From assembly GCA_963794265.1 (NCBI GenBank), contig CAWCDJ010000001.1:248001-312000 (forward strand): a stretch of 64,000 nucleotides of DNA, given 5' to 3'. Of this stretch, positions 8,504 to 18,010 are shown piece after piece. This stretch comes from CAWCDJ01 sp963794265 (GTDB taxonomy: Bacteria > Acidobacteriota > Terriglobia > Bryobacterales > Bryobacteraceae). The translations under genes were made by a program, and so were the position numbers. Within the stretch, counting starts at the first letter, position 1; every line of letters begins with the position of its first letter. Below the pieces are notes generated by a model. It was not told the origin of the DNA. It saw nothing but the letters and a program-made list of their open reading frames with translations, and did no database searches.

Positions 8504-9568
8504 TCAGGCGGCGGCCGCGGCGGTGACTGGGGCCGGCCGGATTCTGCCTGCCCGATAGGCTTTCCACCGCAGCCAGGCCACCGAAAGCCCCAGCATCAGC
8601 ACGGTGACGGCGGCGGTGGCCAGCCACGTCCCGCTGACGCCGAGTGTCCGCTTCCAGGGCTTGGCAATGTCGCCGTAGACCAGCATCACGTGCACCCAAT
8701 AGACCATTAGCGAGTTTTTGCCGAGGACCTGAACCCAACTCCAGCGAGGCGCGGCGGTGTGGGCCGTCCAGACATAAGCGCCCGCCAGGATGAGCAGCAT
8801 GACCCCCACACGGATGAGGATGAGGGCGGGACTGTTGGTCCAGAAATTCGATTGAGGGTAGATGGAATACGGCAGGTTCGCGAAGTACTGGCTGCCGAAG
8901 ACCAGGCCGAAAGCCAGCAGCACCCCCCACTGCACCAGTCGGTCGAAATGGTCCTCGGCGGAGCGTTTGACGAGGGTGCCGGCGGCCAGGCCGAAGCCGA
9001 CATAGGACGCACAAGGGAAAAACGCGAAGTGGCCGCGCCCGGAAGGTACGAGGTACTCGCGAAGCAGCGTCGGGGCCCAATCCCAAGGGAGGTTCGCGAG
9101 CACCGGCGCAAGCCCGGCGATGGCCAGGGCCGCGGCGGCGCCCACGCGGACGCGGTCCCGCCAGCCGAACACGGCGACGGCCGAGAATGCCAACATGGCC
9201 ATGCCCATGCAGTTGAGGATGTCGACCTTGGTAATCTCGTGCCAATCGACGTGCGGAAAGCCGGCGACCCAGTTGGAGAAGCGGAAGAGATAGGCGATTC
9301 CGAGAATGTAAGCGGCGCGGCGAAGGGAGATGCCCCAGCGCCGGAGCGGCAGGAATTCGCGCCGTTCCAGGCTATCCATCTGGAAGGCGAACGTCATGCC
9401 GGCCATAAACAGAAACAGGGGCGCCGCCATCCCGCCCACAAACTGTGAGAGGACGTAGGGGCCGCCGTCCCGCAAGTCCATGCGGACGAACGAATTAAAT
9501 GTGTGGCACTGGATCATGATGAGCACCGCCAGCCCACGCATCCAGTCCAAAAAGGGGAATCGCTTCAC
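8504..9568 (-). CDS. Multi-pass membrane acyltransferase-like protein (heparan-alpha-glucosaminide N-acetyltransferase/DUF1624 type)
   Basis: 354 residues. It begins RFPFLDWMRGLAVLIMIQCH, the start seen in the DUF1624/YeiB and HGSNAT-like acetyltransferases: first helix with DWxRGxA, then a conserved histidine. Further helices follow, including GGMAAPLFLFMAGMTFAF and SLMVYWVHVMLVYGDI. I count about ten hydrophobic segments. The family moves acyl groups across the membrane onto sugars or other acceptors. The acceptor cannot be told here. Confidence 0.82.
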   Translation of the reverse strand: MKRFPFLDWMRGLAVLIMIQCHTFNSFVRMDLRDGGPYVLSQFVGGMAAPLFLFMAGMTFAFQMDSLERREFLPLRRWGISLRRAAYILGIAYLFRFSNWVAGFPHVDWHEITKVDILNCMGMAMLAFSAVAVFGWRDRVRVGAAAALAIAGLAPVLANLPWDWAPTLLREYLVPSGRGHFAFFPCASYVGFGLAAGTLVKRSAEDHFDRLVQWGVLLAFGLVFGSQYFANLPYSIYPQSNFWTNSPALILIRVGVMLLILAGAYVWTAHTAAPRWSWVQVLGKNSLMVYWVHVMLVYGDIAKPWKRTLGVSGTWLATAAVTVLMLGLSVAWLRWKAYRAGRIRPAPVTAAAAA

Positions 9569-9654
9569 AGCGGACGTATCGAATCAAACAATTATAGCCG
9601 ATATACCGGCAGCAATCTCCAGGAAAAACCGTGGTAAATTGAACGCCGGCTGCG

Positions 9655-11730
9655 ATGACGAAAGCTTACGGGCTGCAAGGCCGGTTGGAGACAAGCGCCT
9701 CTCACGCGGCAGCGTGGCGGCCCCACGCCTGGCGCATTCTCGCGCTGTGGGTGGTAGCCCTGGCTTGCTACTCCAACTCGTTCCACGCCGGAATGGTGGG
9801 CGACGACGTCCCCATCATCGAGGGGGATGCGCGCGTGCGTGCGATGAGCTCGGAAAACGTGCGTCTGGCATTCACCGAAGAATATTGGTACGGCAGCAGA
9901 ACCACGGGCCTCTACCGGCCCTTCACGACGCTCACGTACCTGTTCAACTATGCCGTTTTGGGCAACGGGAATGACCCGGCGGGATACCACGCGGTCAATT
10001 TTGCGATCCATGCAGCCAATATCGCGCTGGCGTACCTGTTGGGGCTCTTGCTGTTCGGCGCCGCGGTGCCCGCAATCGGCTTGGCGGCGCTGTGGGGAAT
10101 CCATCCGGTACTTACCGAGTCGGTGACCAACCTGGTGGGCCGGGCGGATCTGCTGGCGGCGTTCGGCGTATTGGCCGGGCTGCTGTGCCATGTTCGCGCG
10201 GCGGAGAGTTCGGGACGAAGAAGGCGGCTGTGGCTGGCCGCGCTGGGGGTCTCGGCGGCCATCGGAATCTTCTCGAAGGAAAACGCGGTGGTACTGCCGG
10301 CGGCCATGCTGGTCTACGACGCGGCGTTCGGCCGGAAAACAGGCTGGCGGTCGCGGTGGCGGGGATACGCGGCCGTGGGCGTTCCGTTTGCGCTCTTCTT
10401 CGGGCTGCGGGCCGAGATGCTGGCCCATCACCCGGCCGGGAGCATTCCGTTCGTCGACAACCCTCTGGTGGGGCTGGATTTCTGGACCGCTCGGCTCACC
10501 GCGTTGAAGCTCATCGCGAGCGATCTGCGCCTGCTGTTCTGGCCGGCCAGGCTCTCGGCCGATTACTCGTTCCACCAGGTGGAGTTCGCCACCTGGGGAG
10601 ATTGGCAAATGCTGGCGGGCACCGGATTCTGCCTGCTGTCGGCGGCACTCGCGGTGGCCGCGTACCGGAGGAACAAGGCTATATTCTTCCTGCTGGCCTT
10701 CTTCTTCGCGGCGCTGGCACCCGTTTCGAACCTGCTGCTGATCATTGGCGCGACCATCGCCGAACGCTTCCTGTACCTGCCGGCGGTGGGGATGGCCGGG
10801 TGCCTGGTGGCGGCAGGGTGCGAGGTGCTGCGGCGGTTTCCACGCGGACGGTGGGCGCTCGCGGGCATCCTGGCCGTGCTCTGCGCGGCGGGCGGCGCGC
10901 GGACCTTCGCCAGAAATCGGGATTGGGCCAATTCGCGCACGCTCTGGACCAGCGCCGCCGCCGTCACGCCCGAAGCTTTCCGGCCGCACTATTCGCTGGC
11001 CGCGGCGTTCGCCGAAGACGGACAACTGGATGCCGCGGTTCGCGAATCGGAAAAAATGATGGCCATCCTCGACCGGCTCCCCGACCGGTGGAACAGCATG
11101 AGGGCTTACGAAATGGCGGGCGAATGTTTCCGCCGGAAAGGCGATTCGGCAGGGGCGGCATCGGCCGCCTGGTACCGGCGGGCGCTCGACGCGCTGCTGC
11201 GCGCGGAAAAATTCGGGGCAATCGAGAGGGAACAGATTCGCCAGGCAAACCTGGCTCAGGGAAGGCGGGCCGTGGTACCGCTCTGGCCCGCGCTCTACCT
11301 GGAGATCGGCCGGACCTACCTGCGGCTCAACCGGCCGCAGGCAGCCATCGCGATGCTGACGGAGGGTCGCGGCGCCCGCGAGGACCCGGCGTTTGACGCG
11401 GAGTTGTCGAACGCGTACCGGCAGGCAGGCGACCTGAACCGCGCGGCGGTGGCGCTGATCGAGGGGCTGGTGATCGACTCGAACGCCACTTCGCTGGCGG
11501 CACAATTGGCGCGGCTGTATCACGAGACCGCGCCCGAGAGCTGCGCGATCCGGAGCGGGGCGGGAGGCGTGACGATCGACATGGAATGTCCGATGGTGCA
11601 TGGCCAGGTATGTACGGCCACGTGGAATGTGGCCGATTGGTATGCGAAATCCGGCCGGACCGAGCAGGCGAGAGCAACTGCCGCAAGCGCGGTCAATCAA
11701 CTGCAGTGTCCGCCGAGGTCCACGCCCTGA
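9655..11730 (+). CDS. TMTC-like membrane glycosyltransferase with TPR tail
   Basis: 691 residues. The N-terminal two thirds is a GT-C-type membrane domain. Its first outer loop carries acidic residues in GMVGDDVPII (D50, D51), followed by the RPFTTLTYLFNYAV segment typical of TMTC O-mannosyltransferase relatives, then GIHPVLTESVTNLVGRADLL and GIFSKENAVVLPAAML. The last third is soluble and made of TPR-like helices (HYSLAAAFAEDGQLDAAV). Such proteins are expected to transfer a lipid-linked sugar to a protein or glycan at the membrane. Donor and target are unknown. Confidence 0.82.
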   Translation: MTKAYGLQGRLETSASHAAAWRPHAWRILALWVVALACYSNSFHAGMVGDDVPIIEGDARVRAMSSENVRLAFTEEYWYGSRTTGLYRPFTTLTYLFNYAVLGNGNDPAGYHAVNFAIHAANIALAYLLGLLLFGAAVPAIGLAALWGIHPVLTESVTNLVGRADLLAAFGVLAGLLCHVRAAESSGRRRRLWLAALGVSAAIGIFSKENAVVLPAAMLVYDAAFGRKTGWRSRWRGYAAVGVPFALFFGLRAEMLAHHPAGSIPFVDNPLVGLDFWTARLTALKLIASDLRLLFWPARLSADYSFHQVEFATWGDWQMLAGTGFCLLSAALAVAAYRRNKAIFFLLAFFFAALAPVSNLLLIIGATIAERFLYLPAVGMAGCLVAAGCEVLRRFPRGRWALAGILAVLCAAGGARTFARNRDWANSRTLWTSAAAVTPEAFRPHYSLAAAFAEDGQLDAAVRESEKMMAILDRLPDRWNSMRAYEMAGECFRRKGDSAGAASAAWYRRALDALLRAEKFGAIEREQIRQANLAQGRRAVVPLWPALYLEIGRTYLRLNRPQAAIAMLTEGRGAREDPAFDAELSNAYRQAGDLNRAAVALIEGLVIDSNATSLAAQLARLYHETAPESCAIRSGAGGVTIDMECPMVHGQVCTATWNVADWYAKSGRTEQARATAASAVNQLQCPPRSTP

Positions 11731-11774
11731 ACGTCAAACGCATCGATAAGCCCTAACGACCAGGAAGGATCCTC

Positions 11775-11828
11775 TTGACGCTCCGCCGCGTGGGGTCCAT
11801 ACTTCTATCGATACTCGATGTATCGATA
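11775..11828 (+). promoter_or_regulatory. Promoter and double operator of PadR regulator 1
   Basis: TTGACG (11775-11780), 17 bases, then CATACT (11798-11803) form a good promoter. Directly after the -10 box stand two identical 8-bp palindromes TATCGATA (11806-11813 and 11821-11828) seven bases apart, centre to centre 15 bp. They cover the expected transcription start and leader, so binding there would block transcription. Autorepression by the adjacent PadR protein is the simplest reading. Confidence 0.65.
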
Positions 11829-11832
11829 ATCT

Positions 11833-12177
11833 ATGGGAATCCAAAAGTCAGCTAACCGCCAAGCCGACTTCCTGCCCGGCACGCTTGAGATGCTGATTCT
11901 CAAGACGTTGACCCGCGGCTCGAACCACGGGTTTGGGATCGCGCAGCACATCCGGGCGGTCTCGGAGGACGCTTTGCGTATCGGGGAGGGTTCGCTCTAT
12001 CCGGCGCTGCAGCGTCTGTTGCTCGATGACTGCGTCAAAGCGGAGTGGGGTGTCACCGAAAACAACCGGCGCGCACGGTACTACCGGATCACGGCGGAGG
12101 GGCGGAGGCGGCTGGCCGAAGAGCGACGGTCATTCGAGTACGTGCTGGCGGGGATTGCGCGGGTTATGGAGGTGTAG
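11833..12177 (+). CDS. PadR-family transcriptional regulator 1
   Basis: 114 residues, the usual short PadR form. It has DFLPGTLEMLILKTLTRGSNHGFGIAQHI, the classic PadR helix-turn-helix start, then GEGSLYPALQRLLLDD (recognition helix) and NNRRARYYRITAEGRRRL (wing). PadR proteins are ligand-responsive repressors. It is followed after 12 bases by the ADOP permease, a pairing repeated in the second cassette at 54.5-57.5 kb, so it probably controls that permease. Confidence 0.95.
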   Translation: MGIQKSANRQADFLPGTLEMLILKTLTRGSNHGFGIAQHIRAVSEDALRIGEGSLYPALQRLLLDDCVKAEWGVTENNRRARYYRITAEGRRRLAEERRSFEYVLAGIARVMEV

Positions 12178-12189
12178 AGGGGAGATTCA

Positions 12190-14730
12190 ATGCGGATCTG
12201 GAAGAAGCTGCAAATGTGGGCGCACCGGGCGCGTTTCGAAGCAGAGTTGGAGGAAGAAATCCGACTGCACCGGGAGATGGCCGGAGAGACTGCATTCGGA
12301 AGCGTGGCTCTGACTCTGGAGGAGTCGCGCGAGGTCTGGGGGCTGGCATGGCTGGAATCGTGGAAGCAGGACGTCACCTACGCGCTGCGGGGGCTACGCC
12401 GGTCGCCGGGTTTCGCGGTGGGAGTTGTCGGCGCCATCGGGCTCGGCATCGGGTTGAACACCACGCTGTTCACGGTATTCGACGCCTATGCGCTACGCCC
12501 ATACGCGGTGCGGGAACCGTACCGCCTCTACGAATTCCAGGGCTACACGAATAGCGGGAACGCCCGCAATTTCACGCGAGCGCAATTCGAGGACCTGCGC
12601 ACGCGTGAGACCGGATTCTCGGATGTGCTGGCGTCGATGGGAGTGTGGGTTCAGGTGGACGGGCGTACCTTCCGGGGCCAGATGGTCTCGGGAAATTATT
12701 TTTCCATGCTGGGGGTGAGAATGGCGCTGGGGCGGCCGCTGCACGCGACGGATCACGGCGCGGTCCTGGTGCTGGGGTACGAGGCGTGGAGGAACCACTT
12801 CGGCGGCGAGCCGGGGGTGGTCGGGCGGAAAGTGTATGTGCGGGGGCAGCCCTTCGAAGTGGTGGGCGTGGCCGGCCCGGAATTCGCGGGAATGGAAGAC
12901 AACCCGGATGGATTCTGGGTTCCGCTGGGCGCTGCACGGTATCTCCTGGACGGCGCTGACCCGCTGGCGTCGAACCAGGCGGCGTGGTTGCAATTGATCG
13001 GTCGTGTGCGGCCCGGTGTGACGCCGGAGGCTGCCAAGGCACCGCTGCTGGCCTGGGAGCGCCGGTTCGCGCCGGAGACGACGGGCATCGCGATGACTCC
13101 GCGGGCCACCTCAGTGCCACTGACGAAAGATGCCATCCTGACTTTCCTTCCGATCTTTACGGCGTTCGGGCTGGTGCTGATGATTGCGTGCGCGAACGTA
13201 TCGAACATGATGCTGGCGCGGGCACTGGCGCGGCAGAGGGAGGTCGCCATCCGGGTATCGCTGGGAGCCTCGCGGCCGCGGCTGATCCGGCAGTTGCTGA
13301 CGGAGAGCGTGCTGCTGGCGGCGCCGGCTGCTGTGGCCGGGTTCGCTATTTCGGAACTGACGATCGCGACGGCGCGGCGGGTGATGTTCGCGACGATGCC
13401 GGCGTCCTTTACGCAGATGATCGCGGTGGCAGACCTGGCGCCGGACTGGCGCGTCTTCGGATTCATCCTGGCGGCATCAATCGCGACGGGGCTGCTGTTC
13501 GGACTTGTGCCGGCAGTGCAGACGACGCGGTCGAGCATGGTGGAGTCGAACCGGGGAGATTTCAGCAGCGACTACCGGCCGGTGCGGCTGCGAAACGCGT
13601 TGGTGGTGGCGCAGGTGGCGACATGCTCCCTGCTGCTGATCTCGACCGCTGTGGTGTTGCGGAGCGAAGGACGGCTGACGGCGCAGCCGGTGGGAATCGA
13701 CGCGCGCGAGGTGTGGGACATCGAAACGACCGCGCAGTACCGGACGGCGATCGCGCAGCGCCTCCCGGGGCAGCCCGGCGTTGAGGCGGTTACCACGGCT
13801 GAACATGCGCCGCTGCTTGGAAGCAGCCGGATCGTGGCGACTCCATCGGGAAGCAACCAACCGATGACGATGCGAGACAATTTCGTGTCGGCGGATTACT
13901 TTGCTGTATTTCGCATTCCGGTGCTCCGTGGGCGGGTGTTCACGGCGGAGGAAGCGGCGAGCGAAGCGGCTGTGGCGGTGGTCAGCGACTTGACGGCGCG
14001 GAGGCTCTGGCCGGGGCGCCGTGCGATCGGGCAAAGCATCGCGATTCCCCCGCCCGAAGGACCGGATACCGCCTATATGCTGTTGCCGCGATTCGCGACG
14101 GCTCAGGTGATTGGAGTGGTGGGGGACGTGAGGAGCAGGATCACGCGCGGGAACGATGAAGACACGTGGGTATACTTTCCGCCGCACGCGGGCCTGAACG
14201 GGTCGGTGCTGGTGCGGATGAGCGGCGACACCGGGGACCAGCGGCGCCGGCTGCAGGCGATGCTGGACTGGATCGCTCCGAGCCTGGCGGACGTGGTGCT
14301 TTCGATGGATGACGCGATGGCGTTGAGGGTCTATCCGTTCAGGGTGACGTCGTGGGTGGCGGGATTCCTTGCCGGCGTGGCGCTGCTGCTGTCTTTGACG
14401 GGGATTTACGGCGTGATGTCCTACGTGGTGAGCCAGCGGACGAAGGAGATCGGGATCCGGGTGGCGCTGGGGGCGAGCAGGTGGGACATAGTGCGGACGG
14501 TGATGCGGCAATCCGCTGCCCTGGCAGGCATCGGCGCGGCCACAGGCATGGGGCTGGCGCTGGCGATCGCCCCGATGTTCGCGCACCAATTGCAGGCGAT
14601 CCAGCCTTACGACTGGGCGCCGTACGCAGCGACCGCTCCGGTCGTGGTGGCCGCGGCGCTGGCCGCATCGTACGGGCCGGCGCGCAGGGCGGTAGCGGTG
14701 GATCCGGTTCGGACGCTGCGCTGCGATTGA
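12190..14730 (+). CDS. ADOP-family ABC transporter permease 1 (MacB/FtsX-like)
   Basis: 846 residues. The N-terminal soluble helix contains RARFEAELEEEIRLHREM, diagnostic of ADOP (acidobacterial duplicated orphan permease). It is followed by a first MacB_PCD periplasmic domain (GVRMALGRPLHATDH) and FtsX helices with RALARQREVAIRVSLGASR, then a second MacB_PCD plus FtsX unit ending in SQRTKEIGIRVALGASR and PARRAVAVDPVRTLR. No ATPase is encoded nearby, which is normal for this family. The substrate is unknown; MacB relatives use the membrane subunit as a mechanical lever for export. GGGGAG stands eight bases before the ATG. Confidence 0.95.
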   Translation: MRIWKKLQMWAHRARFEAELEEEIRLHREMAGETAFGSVALTLEESREVWGLAWLESWKQDVTYALRGLRRSPGFAVGVVGAIGLGIGLNTTLFTVFDAYALRPYAVREPYRLYEFQGYTNSGNARNFTRAQFEDLRTRETGFSDVLASMGVWVQVDGRTFRGQMVSGNYFSMLGVRMALGRPLHATDHGAVLVLGYEAWRNHFGGEPGVVGRKVYVRGQPFEVVGVAGPEFAGMEDNPDGFWVPLGAARYLLDGADPLASNQAAWLQLIGRVRPGVTPEAAKAPLLAWERRFAPETTGIAMTPRATSVPLTKDAILTFLPIFTAFGLVLMIACANVSNMMLARALARQREVAIRVSLGASRPRLIRQLLTESVLLAAPAAVAGFAISELTIATARRVMFATMPASFTQMIAVADLAPDWRVFGFILAASIATGLLFGLVPAVQTTRSSMVESNRGDFSSDYRPVRLRNALVVAQVATCSLLLISTAVVLRSEGRLTAQPVGIDAREVWDIETTAQYRTAIAQRLPGQPGVEAVTTAEHAPLLGSSRIVATPSGSNQPMTMRDNFVSADYFAVFRIPVLRGRVFTAEEAASEAAVAVVSDLTARRLWPGRRAIGQSIAIPPPEGPDTAYMLLPRFATAQVIGVVGDVRSRITRGNDEDTWVYFPPHAGLNGSVLVRMSGDTGDQRRRLQAMLDWIAPSLADVVLSMDDAMALRVYPFRVTSWVAGFLAGVALLLSLTGIYGVMSYVVSQRTKEIGIRVALGASRWDIVRTVMRQSAALAGIGAATGMGLALAIAPMFAHQLQAIQPYDWAPYAATAPVVVAAALAASYGPARRAVAVDPVRTLRCD

Positions 14731-14831
14731 GCGAAGCCGAACGAGCGTCGAAATCACTTCGGAATCGCGAGTGCGGCACGATCGGCCTACCGGGCGGTGA
14801 AACAGGTTAAGATCCGAGCTGAGGAAATCGC

Positions 14832-16421
14832 ATGATGACGAATATCCGCTCCCTCGCAGCGCTGGCGCTGGTATCCGTGCTGCCGCTCTACGCGCTCAAG
14901 CAGCCCGTCAAGACCCAATACGGTCTGATTCGGGGCGTGCCGGGCAAAGATGCCGCGGTAACCGTGTTTAAAGGGGTACCTTATGCAGCCCCGCCCGTGG
15001 GCGGCCTGCGCTGGCGGGCGCCCGAGCCGCCGGCCGCCTGGCAAGGCGTCCGCAATGCCGGCAGTTTCTCCGCCAGTTGTATTCAGAACATTGTGGAGGA
15101 GCGCAAGCCATGGACGCACGAGTTCATGGCCCACGGCGCGGTCAGCGAAGATTGCCTCTATCTGAATATCTGGACGGCCGCCAAAAGCGCAGGCGAAAAG
15201 CGCCCGGTATTGGTGTACGTGCACGGCGGCGGGTTTACGGAAGGCTCCGGCTCGGTCGCGGCCTACGACGGCGAGGGCCTGGCAAAGAAGGGGCTGGTGA
15301 TGGTGACCGTCAACTATCGCCTGGGAGTTTTCGGTTTCTTCTCGCATCCGGAGCTGACCCGGGAATCCGGCCACAACGCTTCCGGCAATCAGGGCCTGCT
15401 CGATATCGTGGCGGCGCTCGAATGGATCCACGACAACATCGCAGCTTTCGGCGGCGACCCCGCCCGCGTCACGGTGGCCGGGCAATCGGCCGGTTCCATG
15501 GCCGTGCACGCGCTGGGCGCATCGCCCCTGGCGAAGGGCCTGATCGATGGCGGCATCGCGGAAAGCGGCGGCTCTTCCCTGGGCGGAAACAGCCGGAAGT
15601 TGGCGGACGCCGAAGCCGACGGCGTGCGGTTCGCGGAGGATAAGGGCGCCGGATCGCTGGCGGATCTCCGCGCCATGACCGTTTCGCAACTCACGGCGCG
15701 GCCCCAGGCTGCCGGCGCCGGCGGCCCGGCGTTCCGTTTCGGCCCCATCGTCGACGGCTACCTCCTGCCCGCCCCGATCGACGAACTGGTGGCTGCGGGC
15801 AAGCACAACGACATCCCCATCCTGACCGGCGCGAACGCCGACGAGGGCGGCGCCTCGCCCAACCCGACGATCACGCTCGAGGCTTTCAAGAAGCGGGCTG
15901 AACAGCAGTACGGCAACGCGGCGGAAACCTTCCTCAAACTCTACCCCGCTTCGAACGACCGGGAGGCCGGACTGGCCAACAACGACAGTTCCCGCGACCG
16001 GCAGCGCATGTCGATCTACGCGTGGGCGCAAGCGCGGCGGAAGACCACGAAATCGAAGATCTACACTTACTTCTGGGCACATGCCCTGCCGGGCCCCGAT
16101 GCCGGCCGCTTCGGCGCGTTTCATACGTCGGAAGTTCCCTACGCGCTGAACACCCTTTACAATTCCGACCGCCCGTTCTCGCCTGTCGACTACAAAATCG
16201 CCGACCGGATGTCTTCGTATTGGGCCAATTTCGCGAAGACCGGCGACCCCAACGGCAAGGGCCTGCCGCCGTGGCCCGCGGTGGGAACAGAGCCGGCCGC
16301 CACCATGCAGATCGGCGACGAGACAGTAGCAATTCCGCTGACCGGGTCCGCCGCAAAGCTGAAGTTCTGGGAGGACTGGTTCTCGAAGCCGCTCCCGCCG
16401 CCGGCGATCTCCGGGAGATAA
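14832..16421 (+). CDS. Exported type-B carboxylesterase
   Basis: 529 residues, typical for carboxylesterase B. It has a signal peptide (LAALALVSVLPLYA), then FKGVPYAAPPVGGLRW, SEDCLYLNIW, the oxyanion-hole HGGGF, and the nucleophile elbow GQSAGS with S219. The acid is in GANADEGG and the histidine in FGAFHTSEVPY. The expected reaction is hydrolysis of carboxylic esters in the periplasm. GAGGAAA before the ATG serves as ribosome site. It is flanked by a convergent sialidase-like gene, so no pathway partner is evident. Confidence 0.94.
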   Translation: MMTNIRSLAALALVSVLPLYALKQPVKTQYGLIRGVPGKDAAVTVFKGVPYAAPPVGGLRWRAPEPPAAWQGVRNAGSFSASCIQNIVEERKPWTHEFMAHGAVSEDCLYLNIWTAAKSAGEKRPVLVYVHGGGFTEGSGSVAAYDGEGLAKKGLVMVTVNYRLGVFGFFSHPELTRESGHNASGNQGLLDIVAALEWIHDNIAAFGGDPARVTVAGQSAGSMAVHALGASPLAKGLIDGGIAESGGSSLGGNSRKLADAEADGVRFAEDKGAGSLADLRAMTVSQLTARPQAAGAGGPAFRFGPIVDGYLLPAPIDELVAAGKHNDIPILTGANADEGGASPNPTITLEAFKKRAEQQYGNAAETFLKLYPASNDREAGLANNDSSRDRQRMSIYAWAQARRKTTKSKIYTYFWAHALPGPDAGRFGAFHTSEVPYALNTLYNSDRPFSPVDYKIADRMSSYWANFAKTGDPNGKGLPPWPAVGTEPAATMQIGDETVAIPLTGSAAKLKFWEDWFSKPLPPPAISGR

Positions 16422-16430
16422 GGGCAGCGG

Positions 16431-17495
16431 TTACCGCGGCTCGCGGAATCGCTCGACCCGGTGGAAAGTCAGGTAATTGGCGTCATGGCCGCGCGGGGCG
16501 CCGCCGTCCTCGTCGTCGAAGGCGGTGCGGGAGAGGACCGCCAGATCCCGTCCGTCGAACTGCCAGTCCGCATATTGAAAGGCGTGGCGCTGGCTGTCCG
16601 GGTGCGTCAGGATGATCCTCCGCACTTCCCACTTCCGCAGGTCGGGCGACGAAATCAGCGCCAGTGTGTTGCGCACGGACGCCGGGTTGTCCGCCCCTGG
16701 CGCGGGGTTGGAGAGCGCCCAATATAGTCTGCTCTGGCGGTCGTAACGGATGGTGAACTTCTTCGCGCCTCCCGGGAAATCGGCCATACCTTCAAAATGC
16801 AGGCCGCCTGGCTCGACGCGCGTCAGCGCAATCTCCTCCACGTTGTCCACCCGCAGGATGTCCAGCAATTTTCCGTGTGGACCCGGGACCACATTTCCCT
16901 CCAGCCAGTGCTTGCCTCCCGGGGCGTCCGCCGGGAACCGCAGCCGCGGAGTCATTGTCCACGACCGGGCATCCAGCAGATCGGCCTTCTCCGGCGCCGA
17001 CAGCACCAGAGCTTCGAAAAAGCCCCACGGACCCGGCGGGTGGTATTCGAACGCGCGCCACACGCGCCCCTGGTACACGACCACCGGTACGGGCGCCGTG
17101 TGGTAATTGGCATCCGCGGTGAGGAACCAAGGCCCGGTCCAGGTGCGCCCACCGTCGCCCGAACGGCGGATGACGATCCGGCCGTATTCCCGGCTGGTTC
17201 CCATCAGGTACAGTGCGCCGCGATGGACAAACAGATTCGACCAGAATTGATCCTGGAGTTCCGCCGCGCGTTGCCACGACCTCCCGCGGTCGTCCGACCG
17301 GAAGATGCGGGTCACACCCGAGACATCCTGGTTTGACGCCGGTCCGAAGAAATCATGCGAAGCGACATACGACCCGTCGCTCAGGATGGCGAGCGACGGG
17401 GAGCCTATGTACCGCCGGGCAGCCGCCGGTTCGTGGTCGACTACCACCCCCGGCACCTGCGCAGCCAGCGCCGCGAACAGGATTAGCGCGGTCAT
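16431..17495 (-). CDS. Secreted sialidase-like (BNR repeat) protein
   Basis: 354 residues with a short signal peptide (LILFAALAAQVPG). It shows the beta-propeller pattern of the sialidase superfamily: RYIGSPSLAILSDGSYVASHD, then Asp-boxes SDDRGRSW and SGDGGRTW, and SPDLRKWEV near the C-terminus. The FEYHPPGPWG segment lies between. The catalytic Arg triad of true sialidases is not clearly traceable, so it may be another exo-glycosidase or a binding propeller. Confidence 0.78.
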   Translation of the reverse strand: MTALILFAALAAQVPGVVVDHEPAAARRYIGSPSLAILSDGSYVASHDFFGPASNQDVSGVTRIFRSDDRGRSWQRAAELQDQFWSNLFVHRGALYLMGTSREYGRIVIRRSGDGGRTWTGPWFLTADANYHTAPVPVVVYQGRVWRAFEYHPPGPWGFFEALVLSAPEKADLLDARSWTMTPRLRFPADAPGGKHWLEGNVVPGPHGKLLDILRVDNVEEIALTRVEPGGLHFEGMADFPGGAKKFTIRYDRQSRLYWALSNPAPGADNPASVRNTLALISSPDLRKWEVRRIILTHPDSQRHAFQYADWQFDGRDLAVLSRTAFDDEDGGAPRGHDANYLTFHRVERFREPR

Positions 17496-17572
17496 ATTGC
17501 TATCGTGGCATTTTGTGCCGGGCGAGTGCCATCCGCCGGCGTAGCGTGCGAGGCTGCTCTCCGGTGATCGGG

Positions 17573-18010
17573 TCAGGATTGCTCGAGCAGCTCCAACAGT
17601 TTTTCCTGGACGTCCTCGGCGGTGGGATTGTCGGTGGTGATGACCAGGATGGTATCGTCTCCGGCGATGGTGCCGATGATCTGCGGCCAGCCTTCACGGT
17701 CGAGCGCGACGGCCACGGAGTTGGCGTGGCCGGGAGCGGTCTTGAGGATCACCAGGTTCTGCGCGCGCAGCACGTCCAGCAGGAACTCGGCGGCGAGCAG
17801 GCGGAAGCCGGGGCCGGATTCCTCGGGCGCCATTTCCTGGTAGCCCTCGCGGGTCTTCACCAGGCGCAGGTCGCGCAGGTCGCGGGACAGCGTGACCTGG
17901 GTGGCGGCGATGCCCTCGTGTTTGAGTTCCTGCGCGAGGTCTTCCTGCGTGAAAATTTTCTTCGAGCGGATCAGCTTCAGAATCTGGCCCTGGCGGTAAG
18001 TTTTCGTCAT
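17573..18010 (-). CDS. argR: Arginine repressor ArgR
   Basis: 145 residues, the normal ArgR size. The N-terminal winged helix includes ILKLIRSKKIFTQEDLAQEL and ATQVTLSRDLRDLRLVK (recognition helix). The C-terminal hexamerisation and arginine-binding core has GHANSVAVALDREGWPQI and GTIAGDDTILVI. It starts inside the argH stop (4-base ATGA overlap), so it is made with the enzymes it controls. A near-perfect ARG box stands in front of argF at 21651-21688. Confidence 0.97.
   Translation of the reverse strand: MTKTYRQGQILKLIRSKKIFTQEDLAQELKHEGIAATQVTLSRDLRDLRLVKTREGYQEMAPEESGPGFRLLAAEFLLDVLRAQNLVILKTAPGHANSVAVALDREGWPQIIGTIAGDDTILVITTDNPTAEDVQEKLLELLEQS

Noticed and set aside
9592..11700. A 702-codon open frame on the minus strand
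   Set aside because: It is fully antisense to the TMTC-like gene, is rich in Arg, Gln, His and Pro as expected for the shadow of a GC-rich gene, and has no recognisable domain.
14731..14831. Possible terminator between ADOP 1 and the carboxylesterase
   Set aside because: No stem followed by a T-run could be found.
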